Shown: positions 1 through 8,707 of the stretch, piece after piece
Numbering within the stretch: the first letter of the stretch is position 1
Layout: each line of letters starts with the position of its first letter
Source: Solimonas sp. K1W22B-7
GTDB lineage: Bacteria > Pseudomonadota > Gammaproteobacteria > Nevskiales > Nevskiaceae
Direction of reading: 5' to 3'
Assembly (NCBI RefSeq): GCF_003428335.1
Contig: NZ_CP031704.1
Coordinates: 3,906,001-3,970,000, forward strand
Length of the DNA: 64,000 bases
Position numbers and translations under genes: made by a program
The notes under the pieces: generated by a model
What the model was told of the DNA's origin: nothing
What the model saw: the letters and a program-made list of their open reading frames with translations, nothing else
The model's database searches: none

Positions 1-973
1 TTTCGTCGATCTCGCCGCGGAACGGCATTTCCACCGGGGCACCGTTGACGCCGCCCTGGCCGCCCAGCGTGGCGGCGCCGGCGATCACCGGCAGGCCGCG
101 CGCCAGCTGTCCGCGCGCCTCGCCGTCGACGTAGAGCGTCGACTGCGCCGCGGTCGCCACCACCGCGAGGTGATGCCACTCGCTGTCGGCGATCGATGCC
201 GCCGGGGCGGATTCCTGCAACGGGCCGGGGCCGTCGGCGAAGCCGAAGTACGGCGCGCCGCTGCGCAGGGCGACGACGAAGGAGCGCCCGGCGTCGCGCT
301 GCGCGTAGATCACCGCCTCGGGGTCGGTGGCGCCGGTCTTGATCCAGGCCGACCAGGTCAGCGAGCCGCCCGCCGGCAGGGCCAGCGAGGGCGTGGCGGG
401 CAGTGCCAGCACGGCGCTGCCGTCGAACTTGGCGGAGCCACCGATCAGGCCGCCGTCGTTGCCGGCCACGGCGCTGACGGCGTGATGCTGGAACGAGGTC
501 GCATCCTGTGCCGGAGTACCGTTCTCGCCGAAGTGGTAGACCAGCTTCTGGTCGGCGTCGTAGCTGCCCTTGGCGTCGCCTTCGCCGGCGGCGTTGGTGT
601 TGCCCCAGTACAGCCACAGCTTGACCGGCGTGCCGGCGGCCAGCTTCGGCACCTGCACCCAGATGAAGCCGAGGTTGAACACCGGGTCGAGCTTTTCGAT
701 GTGGAACTTCAGCGTGGTCTTGTCGTCCTCCGCCACGATGCGCAGGTCGGAACCGTCGGCATTGGCGTCGGCGAAGGGGAACACGCCCTCGTGCAGGCGC
801 AGCAGCACGACGCCGTTGTTCAGCTCGCCGCTGACGCCGGCCGCGGCCGGGTCCAGCGTGATCTGCTTGCGGAAGGACCAGTCATGATTCCACCAGGCGC
901 TGGCTGGCTGCGACCAGGGCAGCAGCACGGCGGCGGCCAGTGCTGCGCGCTTCAAGACTTGACGTACGGACAT
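1..973 (-). CDS. DUF2341/LamG-domain exported protein (3' end outside window)
   Basis: Reading the minus strand from the ATG at 973 gives a signal peptide (MSVRQVLKRAALAAAVLLPW..PASA), then WWNHDWSFRKQITLD, the typical opening of a DUF2341 domain, to about residue 150 (KLWLYWGN motif). A LamG/concanavalin-like domain follows (KFDGSAVLALP, LTWSAWIKT, WHHLAVV, LYVDGE). The frame stays open to base 1, so only about 324 N-terminal codons are visible. An AGGGAG Shine-Dalgarno lies about ten bases upstream. It starts 22 bp after the TpsB gene ends, so the two are probably one operon. In other genomes DUF2341 is often the N-terminal part of MotA/TolQ/ExbB-type proton channel proteins; whether this one continues into such a channel cannot be seen. 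Confidence 0.8.
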   Translation of the reverse strand, partial: MSVRQVLKRAALAAAVLLPWSQPASAWWNHDWSFRKQITLDPAAAGVSGELNNGVVLLRLHEGVFPFADANADGSDLRIVAEDDKTTLKFHIEKLDPVFNLGFIWVQVPKLAAGTPVKLWLYWGNTNAAGEGDAKGSYDADQKLVYHFGENGTPAQDATSFQHHAVSAVAGNDGGLIGGSAKFDGSAVLALPATPSLALPAGGSLTWSAWIKTGATDPEAVIYAQRDAGRSFVVALRSGAPYFGFADGPGPLQESAPAASIADSEWHHLAVVATAAQSTLYVDGEARGQLARGLPVIAGAATLGGQGGVNGAPVEMPFRGEIDE

Positions 974-995
974 CGCGGGTGACTCCCTTTGATTC

Positions 996-2714
996 TCAGA
1001 AACTGCCGAGGAGGCGGAACAGCACGCGGTCGTCACCGCTGGCCGTCGGTGCGCCACCGCCACTCGGCGTGTCGGTATTTAGTTCGAGCGTGAACGGCAC
1101 GTCCTGCAGGGCCTTGGCCCAGACCAGGTCCAGGCTGACGTACTCGCGCAGGCGCGCGCTCAGGCCGGCACCGGCGCTGAACAGCGTGAAATCGCGCGGA
1201 GCGTCGCCATCGGGAAACGGCCCGTGGTCGATCAGGCGCGCGGCGTCGGTGAACAGGTAGGGCTGCAGCTCGGTCAGGTAGCTGGCCCACTTGTGCGAGG
1301 CGAAGTAGTCGGGCAGCGAGGGCAGGCGCAGTTCGAGGTTGCCGACCAGGCCGCGGTCGGCCGAGGCCTCGGAGTCGAAGTAGCCGCGCACCGTGTCGAT
1401 GCCGCCAGCCGAGAGCTTTTCCGCCGGCAGCAGGGCCTGGCCGGTGATCTGGCCGGTCAGCCGGGCATTGATGGAAAAGCCCCTGGGCAGCGAGATCTGG
1501 TCGCCCAGCGAGGCGCGCAGGTAGATCGACTGGCCCTCGGCGCCGTAGCGGGTGAAATCGAGCTCGGTGTCCTGGCTGCCGACCACGCCGCTGGTGAAGA
1601 TCGCCGCCAGGCTGCTGTCGATGCGATGGCTGCTGCTGGCGTAGGTCTGCGAGAAGGTCAGGTTGATCGGCAGGTAGTCCACCGGCGCCAGTTCCACCAG
1701 GGACCCCTGGGCGCTGCGAACGATGAGCGTGGACTTGTAGCTCTTGTAGTCGGCGCCGAAGCTCAGCGAGGGGTACCAGTTCTCGATCGACGTGCTGAAG
1801 CGCTTGCTGGCGCTGAAGCCCACCGTCAGGTTGTCGGTGACCGAATTGACGCCGGGCCGCAGCGCAATGTCGCTGTCGGTCTTGAGCACGGTGAAGTCCA
1901 TGCTCCAGGACGGATCCGGCATCAGGGCCTGGTAGGTCGCCGACAAGGTGGTACCGTCGTCGGTACGCTCCGGCGCCGTCATGTACAGCAGCTTGAAGCT
2001 GTGGCCGATCTGGAACAGGTTGTCGTAGGACAGGTTGAGCGACAGGCGCGTGTCGGTGGTGCCGCGCGCGTGCTCGTTGTTGTAGCCCAGCGAAGCGCTC
2101 AGCGGCAGGTCGTCTTCCACCTTGAGCTTGACGTCCAGCGTGCCCGGCTCGCGGCCCGACTCCAGCGCCGGCGTGACGCGGCGCGTGGCCAGGCGGTTGG
2201 CGTGGACCATGTCGCGCTGCACGTCCCGCAGGTTGGGCACCATGCCCGGCGCCAGCGACGGCACTTCCTTCTTGACCTGCGCGATGGAGGTGTAGTCGCC
2301 ACCCTCGACGATGGTGCGGCCGACCTGCGTTTCACTGACCTGCAGCAGGACCAGCCCGTCCTGGATCGTCTGCCGCGGGATGGTCACGCTGACGGTGTTG
2401 TAGCCCATCTCCTTGTAGAGCTTTTCCAGCGCGGCACGCGCGCCATCGACGTCCGCCGCGCTGCGGTTCTCGCCGACGAAGAACTCCAGCACGGTCTCGA
2501 TGTCGACCGCCTCGAGTACGGTGTTGCCCTCGACCTGGATCTCGCGGATGTCGAAGGAGCGGCCGGCCACGGGCACGACGCTGCGCGCCTCTGCCGGGGG
2601 CGCAGCAGCCTCGGCCGGCGCAGCGCCGTCAGCGGCATGCGCGGACAGGCTGGCGCCGGCCAGCAGACAGAGTAGCGGCGCCAAAGCGCAGGACGGATTT
2701 TGCCGAAGCCCCAT
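996..2714 (-). CDS. ShlB/FhaC/HecB-type two-partner secretion outer-membrane transporter (TpsB)
   Basis: The 572-residue protein has a signal peptide (residues 1-28), one clear POTRA-type domain (about 54-129, FDIREIQVEGNTVLEAVDIE to LVLLQVSE) and a C-terminal 16-strand Omp85-like barrel from about residue 205. The loop-6 motif GGIDTVRGY is present, and the chain ends in F as outer-membrane barrels do. TpsB proteins pass a large exoprotein through the outer membrane. The length is normal for the family. No filamentous-haemagglutinin-type TpsA partner is visible; the next gene downstream is the DUF2341/LamG protein, which could be the cargo or part of an ExbB-like energising unit (inference). 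It is divergent from the small gene at 2875, with about 160 bp between them for promoters. Confidence 0.9.
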   Translation of the reverse strand: MGLRQNPSCALAPLLCLLAGASLSAHAADGAAPAEAAAPPAEARSVVPVAGRSFDIREIQVEGNTVLEAVDIETVLEFFVGENRSAADVDGARAALEKLYKEMGYNTVSVTIPRQTIQDGLVLLQVSETQVGRTIVEGGDYTSIAQVKKEVPSLAPGMVPNLRDVQRDMVHANRLATRRVTPALESGREPGTLDVKLKVEDDLPLSASLGYNNEHARGTTDTRLSLNLSYDNLFQIGHSFKLLYMTAPERTDDGTTLSATYQALMPDPSWSMDFTVLKTDSDIALRPGVNSVTDNLTVGFSASKRFSTSIENWYPSLSFGADYKSYKSTLIVRSAQGSLVELAPVDYLPINLTFSQTYASSSHRIDSSLAAIFTSGVVGSQDTELDFTRYGAEGQSIYLRASLGDQISLPRGFSINARLTGQITGQALLPAEKLSAGGIDTVRGYFDSEASADRGLVGNLELRLPSLPDYFASHKWASYLTELQPYLFTDAARLIDHGPFPDGDAPRDFTLFSAGAGLSARLREYVSLDLVWAKALQDVPFTLELNTDTPSGGGAPTASGDDRVLFRLLGSF

Positions 2715-2874
2715 GATCGAATGCCAGACAGGATTGTGCCCCCGCTGCGGTAGACATCGCGTTGGGACCCCAGATGCACAAGCTCAAGCCCGCCGCAATT
2801 GCGCAGCGTCCGCTCGAATGACTGTCATTGTCGCCCCCTACCATTACAAATCCGTTGCTGCCCCGTGAAGCTTG

Positions 2875-3315
2875 ATGCCCGCCATGTCCCCCTCGGAATC
2901 CGATACAGCTCCCGTCCCCTACGCCTGGTATGCCGCAGCGGCAGCGATCGTGCTGATCTTCGCGGCGCTGTTCTGGGTGAACCGCGAGGATGCTCCGCGG
3001 CCCGCGCCCAGGCCCGCCGCCGCCAGCGGCGAGACTCCTTATAAGGAGTGGCCGGCACCCGCGGCGGCGCAGCCGGCATGGCCGGCGGCGCCGGTCGCGG
3101 CGGCGGACGACGGCGACATGATCGTCGATCCCTCGGTGGCCGAGGCGGAAGAAGCGGAGAAGCATGCCGACCCGTACGAGATCAGCGAGGCGCTGGTGAT
3201 GCCCGATGAAGGCAGCCGCGTACAGCCAAGCTACGCCGACATCGTCACCGCCGCCGAGGACGAACCGGAGACGCCGAAAACGGACGGCGAGGCGGAAACC
3301 GCCGTTGCGCAGTAG
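2875..3315 (+). CDS. small single-pass membrane protein with acidic C-terminal tail
   Basis: About 146 residues. A short N-terminus is followed by one hydrophobic helix (YAWYAAAAAIVLIFAALFW), then a Pro/Ala-rich and acidic low-complexity tail with no recognisable domain. The topology suggests an inner-membrane anchor with an extended periplasmic or cytoplasmic tail. Start is uncertain: ATG codons occur at 2875 and 2884, and a TTG lies just before; only a weak GAAG precedes them. It is divergent from the TpsB gene. I do not recognise a family; the TonB-like build (one helix, Pro-rich linker) is suggestive only, as no TonB C-terminal domain is present. Confidence 0.55.
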   Translation: MPAMSPSESDTAPVPYAWYAAAAAIVLIFAALFWVNREDAPRPAPRPAAASGETPYKEWPAPAAAQPAWPAAPVAAADDGDMIVDPSVAEAEEAEKHADPYEISEALVMPDEGSRVQPSYADIVTAAEDEPETPKTDGEAETAVAQ

Positions 3316-3573
3316 CCATTGCGCAGTGGCCGTTGCGCGTCGCCGCGGCACCACGATTGGCCTCTCGCCAGAGGCCAATCGCGTTTGCGGACGTACGAAA
3401 TCACAAAAAGTTCAAGTCCCTGAAATCTTTGGGCTCTACCTTACGGGCGCTCGTTGAACCGAGCAGGGTGCCTACCGGGGTGGAAAGACTCTGTTTAGTT
3501 CCGATCGATTTTTGCCCGAAACCGCTTCTGTATCTCTTAGCAGTTCCTCATACCGTTCCCCAGGGAGATGTAC

Positions 3574-5277
3574 ATGAAACTGAATACCTCGTTCTGCGTG
3601 GTGGCTATTGCCGCCGCGCTGTCGGCGCAGGCGGCCGTCGCCGCTACGCCGGTCCCGCCGACCACCGTGCTGTACGGCGGCGGCGCGACCTTCCCGTCCG
3701 AAGCCTACGTCGGCCCCAGCTTCCTCAAGACGCTCGGCAACCCGCGTCGCCTGTCGCAGACCCTCGGCGTCACCGCCCCGGCCAACGTCAGCGTCAACCC
3801 GGCCGCCCTGACCGACAAGACCGCGCTGTTCGGCGCCTTCGCCGTGGTCAACCCGACCATCGGCGTGTCCTACTGCCAGACCGGCTCCGGCGTCGGCAAG
3901 GGTGCGCTGTCCGGCGCCCGCAACGCCACCGCCGATTGCGGCGACTACGGTGTCGCCGCCCCGGTGGGCTTCGCCGGCCCGACCATCGACGCCGACTTCG
4001 CCGGCAGCGACGAGCCGGTCGCCCAGTCCGACATCACGGCCTTCAACGCCAACGCCGTGGGCTCCGACCCGGCCGCCCCGCGCTCCGCCACCAAGACCTC
4101 GCTGGTGCAGATCCCGGCCGTCGCCGGCTCGATCGCGTTCGTCTACAACAACCCCTCGCTGGGCAAGAAGAAGCTCAACCTGACCCGTTCGGACGTCTGC
4201 GGCATCTTCGCCGGCACGATCACCGACTGGAGCCAGCTGACGCACACGCCGAAGGTCACCATCGCCGCCAAGCCGATCAAGGTCGTCTACCGCAGCGACA
4301 GCTCCGGCACCACCTTCAGCCTGGCCAACTTCCTGTCGCAGGCCTGCCCCTCGCTCACCCTCCCGGATGACACGGCGCAGCCGGCGAACAAGTTCCAGAT
4401 GAACAAGGTGTTCACCGCGGTGGTCACCGGTGGCGTTCCGGGCGGCTCGATCCCTGCCAGCGGCAACGGCGGCATCGTCAGCACGGTTGCGATCAACGAC
4501 GGTGCCATCGGCTACGCCGACATCGCCGACGGCCTGGCTCGCGCCAAGATCGCCGGCGGCCTGATCACCTATGCGACCGTGTCCTACGCCGCTGACCTGG
4601 CCAAGGAAGCGCTGGTAATTGCGCCGGAAGCTTCTGGAGTCTGCCCGGCGGGCACCTTCGGCAAGATCAAGGACGCCAACGACGGCAAGGCTGCTGGTCC
4701 GGGCAACCCGGTCGGCGGCACCACCCTGGAGCCGATCACCACCGTCCTCAACCCGAGCACCACCAAGTCGCTGAAGTTCACCTGCCCGGCCGTGACGTAC
4801 AACAAGCTCGACCCCGCGAAGAACCTGGTGCCGAAGGGCTTCACCGCCATCAAGCTGACCACGCAGGCCGCCAAGGTCCTGGGCACGGTCAACGCCGCCA
4901 CCGGCCGTCAGCCGCTGGCTGACATCACCGTCGGCACGCTGCCGGCTGGCGTGACCAGCTGCATCCAGACCGTCGACCCGGCCGACTACGCCCAGCCGCT
5001 GCCGGCCGCGACGAAGAAGGCCGCTGCCGACTTCGACCGCTACCCGGTGATCGCCGTGTCGTACCTGATGGGCTACACCAATGGCTACGGCGCCAAGCTG
5101 GCCGCCATCAAGTCGCTGCTGAAGGCTCCGTTCGACGCCGCCGTCCTGGGCAAGACCAAGACCATCGGCAAGGCCGCGGGCTTCCAGCCGCTGGATCTGG
5201 TCTCGGCTGCCTCGACCACGCCGGTCTTCGTCGCCAACTCGGCTGCTGCGATCGTCGACGCCTGCGTCGCCAACTAA
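3574..5277 (+). CDS. PstS-like phosphate-type periplasmic substrate-binding protein, extended
   Basis: 567 residues with a signal peptide (MKLNTSFCVVAIAAALSAQA). PstS-family phosphate-binding signatures are present: GGGATFPSEAY at residues 35-45 and RSDSSGTTFSLANFL from residue 240, plus IAFVYNNPSLGKKKLNLTRS. It is much longer than ordinary PstS (about 340 residues); the extra C-terminal 200 residues contain paired cysteines. There are no pstCAB genes nearby. Such stand-alone PstS-like proteins are known as secreted or surface phosphate-binding proteins in pseudomonads and xanthomonads; that role here is inference. ATG at 3574 is chosen over the one at 3568 because GGGAG lies six bases before it. 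A strong terminator follows. Confidence 0.82.
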   Translation: MKLNTSFCVVAIAAALSAQAAVAATPVPPTTVLYGGGATFPSEAYVGPSFLKTLGNPRRLSQTLGVTAPANVSVNPAALTDKTALFGAFAVVNPTIGVSYCQTGSGVGKGALSGARNATADCGDYGVAAPVGFAGPTIDADFAGSDEPVAQSDITAFNANAVGSDPAAPRSATKTSLVQIPAVAGSIAFVYNNPSLGKKKLNLTRSDVCGIFAGTITDWSQLTHTPKVTIAAKPIKVVYRSDSSGTTFSLANFLSQACPSLTLPDDTAQPANKFQMNKVFTAVVTGGVPGGSIPASGNGGIVSTVAINDGAIGYADIADGLARAKIAGGLITYATVSYAADLAKEALVIAPEASGVCPAGTFGKIKDANDGKAAGPGNPVGGTTLEPITTVLNPSTTKSLKFTCPAVTYNKLDPAKNLVPKGFTAIKLTTQAAKVLGTVNAATGRQPLADITVGTLPAGVTSCIQTVDPADYAQPLPAATKKAAADFDRYPVIAVSYLMGYTNGYGAKLAAIKSLLKAPFDAAVLGKTKTIGKAAGFQPLDLVSAASTTPVFVANSAAAIVDACVAN

Positions 5278-5314
5278 GCAACACTCCCGCAACAAAGACT
5301 CACGCTGTCATTCA

Positions 5315-5344
5315 GGCCCCGGCAATCGCCGGGGCCTTTTTCTT
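5315..5344 (+). terminator. rho-independent terminator after the PstS-like gene
   Basis: A GC-rich stem (GGCCCCGGC / GCCGGGGCC) is closed by a tiny AAT loop and followed directly by TTTTTCTTT, 37 bp beyond the stop codon. It separates the phosphate-binding gene from the zinc-type cluster. Confidence 0.88.
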
Positions 5345-5384
5345 TGCGCGGCGCACTGGACTTTGGCGCCCGGCAGGGCGTAAC

Positions 5385-5678
5385 GTGCCGGCCGTGCGCC
5401 TCCGACCCCGCCATTCGATACTGCTTGCCCTGGCCCTGCTGCTGGGGCAATGGCTGTCGTTCGCGCACCAGCTGCAGCACCCTGCCCTCAACGGCGACGT
5501 CGATTGCGAGTTCTGCGTACATGCGCAGAACCTGGCCTCCGGCGCGCCGGCGGCCGGCAGTGCCGCACCGCAGTTCGCCGCCACGCAGGAAGCCCCCGGC
5601 GTCCTCGCCGTCGCGGTTGCGGCCTCGCGCCCCGCCGCGCTGATCCGCATCCGCGGACCACCCATGACCCTCGCCTGA
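5385..5678 (+). CDS. small exported protein with CxxC and His residues, metal-cluster leader gene
   Basis: About 97 residues (GTG start at 5385, or the GTG at 5394 giving MRLRPRHS). There is one N-terminal hydrophobic segment (LLALALLLGQWLSFAH), then HQLQHPALNGDVDCEFCVHAQ: several histidines and a CEFC pair that could bind a metal ion. The rest is Ala/Pro-rich. It resembles small DUF2946-type proteins found beside metal-transport and TonB-receptor genes, but the match is by general pattern only. It lies directly upstream of, and co-directional with, the barrel, ZnuA-like and permease genes, so a role in periplasmic metal handling is a fair guess. Confidence 0.6.
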   Translation: MPAVRLRPRHSILLALALLLGQWLSFAHQLQHPALNGDVDCEFCVHAQNLASGAPAAGSAAPQFAATQEAPGVLAVAVAASRPAALIRIRGPPMTLA

Positions 5679-5745
5679 ACCGCCCGTACTCGCTGCAGCC
5701 CGACGGCTGCGGTCTTTCGTTCGCGTTTTATCCGAGGTTTCCATC

Positions 5746-6954
5746 ATGTCCCGCATCACCCGCGCCACGCTCGGCGCCTGCTTTGCCCTGGGCGCGCCCT
5801 GCGCCAGCTTCTCCGCTGCCGCTGCCGACGCCGGCAACGCCTTCAATCCCAAGATCAGCCTGATCCTCAACGGCCAGTACGCGCACTACAGCTCCGACGC
5901 CGAGGCCGACGTCCCCGGCCATGTACTGGGCCCCGAAACCGAGTTCGCACCCCAGGGCTTCTCCGTGGGCGAAACCGAGCTGGCGATCGAGTCCAACATC
6001 GACGACCAGTTCCACGGCTGGGCCACGGTCGCCCTGGAAAACGAGGACGGCGAAACCGTCGTGGCGCTGGAAGAGGCCTACATCAACACGCTGGCCCTGC
6101 CGCAGGGCCTGGCGCTGAAGTTCGGCCGCTTCTTCTCCGACGTCGGCTACCAGAACCACCAGCATGCGCACGCCTGGGAATTCGCCGACGCGCCGCTGGT
6201 CTACCGCGCCTTCCTCGGCAACCAGCTGAAGGACGACGGCCTGCAGTTGCGCTGGCTCGCGCCTACGGACCTGTTCCTGGAACTGGGCGCGGAAGCCCTG
6301 CGCGGCGACGGCTTCCCCGCCGGCGACAACGGCGAGCACGACGTCGGCGCCTGGACCGCGTTCGCGCACGTCGGCGGCGATATCGGCGCCAGCAGTTCCT
6401 GGCGCGTCGGGCTCTGGCATTTCGACGGCAAGTCCAGCGACCGCCGCAGCGGCGAGGACATCGAGACCGGTTTCAGCGGCAAGAGCCGCATCAGCGGCCT
6501 GGACCTGGTCTACAAGTGGGCACCCAACGGCAACGCCAACCTGCGCAACCTGGTGCTGCAGGCCGAAGTGATGCGCCGCAGCGAAAGCGGCACGGTGGTG
6601 TCGGACCCGGACGGCGCGGCCGACAGCAGCGCCTACGACGGCGACCAGCTCGGCTGGTATGTGCAGGGCGTCTACCAGTTCATGCCGCGCTGGCGCGCGG
6701 GTCTGCGCTATGACCGCCTCTCGGCCAGCAACGACGTGAGCAACCCGGTGGCCGGCACTTCGCTGGAAACGCTGGCAAACGACGGCGAAGACCCGCAGCG
6801 CGTCTCGGCGATGCTGGATTTCTCCAACAGCGAGTTCTCGCGCATCCGCCTGCAGTTCAACCGCGACGAGTCGCGCGGCGGCAGCGACACCGACAACCAG
6901 TTGCTGGTGCAGTACATCTACAGCCTGGGCGCCCATCCGGCGCACCAGTTCTGA
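5746..6954 (+). CDS. predicted outer-membrane beta-barrel protein of the zinc-type uptake cluster
   Basis: 402 residues with a signal peptide ending near AAAADA. The body is made of alternating, aromatic-rich amphipathic strands (ISLILNGQYAHYS, GFSVGETELAIESNID, ALKFGRFFSDVGYQNHQHAHAWEF, GLDLVYKWAPNG) and the C-terminus is rich in barrel-type strands. No plug domain or TonB box is evident, so it is porin-like rather than a TonB-dependent receptor. NHQHAHAWEF carries three histidines in six residues, a candidate metal site. The ZnuA-like gene follows after 14 bp. A role in letting zinc or a zinc complex across the outer membrane is inferred from context only. Confidence 0.7.
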   Translation: MSRITRATLGACFALGAPCASFSAAAADAGNAFNPKISLILNGQYAHYSSDAEADVPGHVLGPETEFAPQGFSVGETELAIESNIDDQFHGWATVALENEDGETVVALEEAYINTLALPQGLALKFGRFFSDVGYQNHQHAHAWEFADAPLVYRAFLGNQLKDDGLQLRWLAPTDLFLELGAEALRGDGFPAGDNGEHDVGAWTAFAHVGGDIGASSSWRVGLWHFDGKSSDRRSGEDIETGFSGKSRISGLDLVYKWAPNGNANLRNLVLQAEVMRRSESGTVVSDPDGAADSSAYDGDQLGWYVQGVYQFMPRWRAGLRYDRLSASNDVSNPVAGTSLETLANDGEDPQRVSAMLDFSNSEFSRIRLQFNRDESRGGSDTDNQLLVQYIYSLGAHPAHQF

Positions 6955-6968
6955 AGCGGAGATCCCCC

Positions 6969-7883
6969 ATGAAACTGATCGCATCCCTTGGTCTCGCCGC
7001 TGCCCTGCTCGCGGCACAGCCGGCTTCGGCCGCCCTCAAGGTCTTCGCCTGCGAGCCCGAGTGGGGCGCGCTGGCGCTGGCGCTCGGCGGCAAGAACGTC
7101 GAGGTCTATACCGCCACCACCGCGCTGCAGGACGTGCACCGCATCCAGCCGCGGCCCAGCCTGATCGCGAAGTACCGCCAGGCCGAGCTGCTGGTCTGCA
7201 CCGGCGCCGAGCTGGAGATCGGCTGGATGCCGGCGCTGGCCGAGAAGGGCAACAACCCGCGCGTGGCGCCCGGCAGCACCGGCTATTTCGAGGCGAGCCG
7301 CTACGTGCCGATGCTGGAAATTCCGGTGAAGCTGGACCGCGCGGAAGGCGACGTGCACCCCTACGGCAACCCGCATATCCAGACTTCGCCCGCGAACATC
7401 GCGCGCGTGGCCAAGCCGCTGGCCGACAAGCTGGCGGAGCTGGATGCCGCGCATGCCGCGGACTACCACGCCGCGCAGGCGCAGTTCGACACGCGCTGGC
7501 AGGCGGCGATGGCGCGATGGACCGAGAAGGCCAGGCCGCTGCAGGGCGTGGCCGTGGTCAGCGCGCACAAGTCCTGGGCGTATCTCTACCAGTGGCTGGG
7601 GCTGCGCGAGGTGGCGACGCTGGAGCCCAAGCCCGGCATCCCGCCCAGCGGCGCGCAGCTGGAAAACGTGCTGGCAACGCTGAAGACGCAGCCGGCCAAG
7701 CTGGTGGTCTACGCCGCCTACCAGGACCGCCGACCGGTGGACTGGCTGCTGCAGCGCAGCGGGCTGGCCGCGGTGGAGCTGCCGTTCTCGCCCGGCGGCG
7801 TGCCGGGCACGGATGACCTGTTCGGCACCTTCGACGTGACCATCGACCGCCTGCTGCAGGGCCTGGCCGGAGCCAAGCCTTGA
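6969..7883 (+). CDS. ZnuA-like zinc/manganese ABC transporter substrate-binding protein
   Basis: 304 residues, signal peptide (MKLIASLGLAAALLAAQPASA). It has the cluster-9 metal-binding-protein fold by motif: LKVFACEPEWGALALALGG, the first ligand histidine at residue 57 (LQDVHRIQPRP), LLVCTGAELEIGWMPAL, a second region EGDVHPYGNPH and a further HKSWAYLYQWLGL with PGIPPSGAQL. It lacks the His-rich loop of many ZnuA proteins. The ABC-3 permease gene starts at its stop codon (TGATG overlap), so the two are translationally coupled. Zinc is the likely ligand from family and context, manganese is possible. Confidence 0.88.
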   Translation: MKLIASLGLAAALLAAQPASAALKVFACEPEWGALALALGGKNVEVYTATTALQDVHRIQPRPSLIAKYRQAELLVCTGAELEIGWMPALAEKGNNPRVAPGSTGYFEASRYVPMLEIPVKLDRAEGDVHPYGNPHIQTSPANIARVAKPLADKLAELDAAHAADYHAAQAQFDTRWQAAMARWTEKARPLQGVAVVSAHKSWAYLYQWLGLREVATLEPKPGIPPSGAQLENVLATLKTQPAKLVVYAAYQDRRPVDWLLQRSGLAAVELPFSPGGVPGTDDLFGTFDVTIDRLLQGLAGAKP

Positions 7884-8635
7884 TGGACCTGCACTTCGAC
7901 TGGTCGCTGATGGGCGCGCCGCTGCTGGCGGGCCTGCTGGTCGCCTCCACGCACGTGCTGCTGGGGCGGCGCGTGCTGGAGCGCGGCATCATCTTCATCG
8001 ACCTCACCATCGCGCAGGTGGCGGCGCTGGGCGTGATCCTCGCCGGCCTGCACGGCGACGAGGGCGGCCTTGCGACGCAGTTCGCGGCGGCAGCGGCGGC
8101 GCTGGCCGCCGCCGCCCTGCTGACCTGGACCGAGCGGCGCTTCCGGCATCTGCAGGAAGCGCTGATCGGCAGCCTCTACGTGCTCTCCGCCTCGGTCGCC
8201 GTGCTGCTGCTGGCACACGATCCGCATGGCAGCGAGCACATGCAGGAACTGCTCGCCGGGCAGATCCTGTGGGTGGGCTATGGCCAGCTGTGGCCGGTGG
8301 CGATCCTCTACGCGCTGCTGCTGGCGCTGTGGTTCGCGCTGTTGCGGACACGGCCGGCGGGGTTCTACTTCCTGTTCGCGCTGGCGATCACCGCGTCGGT
8401 GCAGCTGGTCGGTGTGTACCTGGTGTTCGCCACACTGATCCTGCCGGCGATCGCGACGGCGGGCATGGGCGAGAAGCGCGGGCTGGCGGCGGGTTATGCG
8501 CTGGCCGGCGCGGCGTACGGGTTGGGATTGTGGCTGTCGGTGCCGTTCGATCTGCCGGCGGGGCCGGCGATTGTTTGTGTGCTGGCGGGGCTAACTTTTC
8601 TGACAGCAGTCATGCGTGGAGTGATGGCGCGATAG
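7883..8635 (+). CDS. ABC-3 family metal transporter permease (ZnuB-like)
   Basis: 250 residues with about seven to eight hydrophobic helices. ABC-3 family features include RRVLERGIIFIDLTIAQVAALGVILAG, which aligns with the conserved cytoplasmic loop of ZnuB/MntB permeases, and VQLVGVYLVFATLILPAIAT near the C-terminus. The start overlaps the stop of the binding-protein gene by one base. It is the last gene of the cluster: a REP palindrome follows at once and no ATP-binding subunit gene is found anywhere in the window. It must borrow an ATPase encoded elsewhere or be non-functional. Confidence 0.88.
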   Translation: MDLHFDWSLMGAPLLAGLLVASTHVLLGRRVLERGIIFIDLTIAQVAALGVILAGLHGDEGGLATQFAAAAAALAAAALLTWTERRFRHLQEALIGSLYVLSASVAVLLLAHDPHGSEHMQELLAGQILWVGYGQLWPVAILYALLLALWFALLRTRPAGFYFLFALAITASVQLVGVYLVFATLILPAIATAGMGEKRGLAAGYALAGAAYGLGLWLSVPFDLPAGPAIVCVLAGLTFLTAVMRGVMAR

Positions 8636-8641
8636 AGAGGC

Positions 8642-8706
8642 GGTCGCGGCCACCGGCCGCTCCTACGTCCGTTGGTAAATCGTAGGAGCGGCCGGTGGCC
8701 GCGACC
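8642..8706. repeat. REPIN-like palindrome, family A, downstream flank of RAYT gene
   Basis: Two perfectly inverted 25-bp arms (GGTCGCGGCCACCGGCCGCT.. and its complement) separated by 15 bp. The same arm sequence recurs at 9184-9230 on the other side of the transposase gene, and diverged forms occur at 32383 and 54163. Confidence 0.9.
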
Positions 8707-8707
8707 T

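Noticed and set aside
3472-5295. 607-codon minus-strand frame
   Set aside because: Antisense to the PstS-like gene, Arg/Gly-rich with no recognisable segment.
5345-5384. Zur operator before the zinc-type cluster
   Set aside because: No GTTATNATATAAC-like palindrome could be read in this stretch.
5694-5710. GCAGCC-CGAC-GGCTGC hairpin before the barrel gene as a terminator
   Set aside because: No T-run and it lies inside what looks like one operon; a chance hairpin at high GC is as likely.
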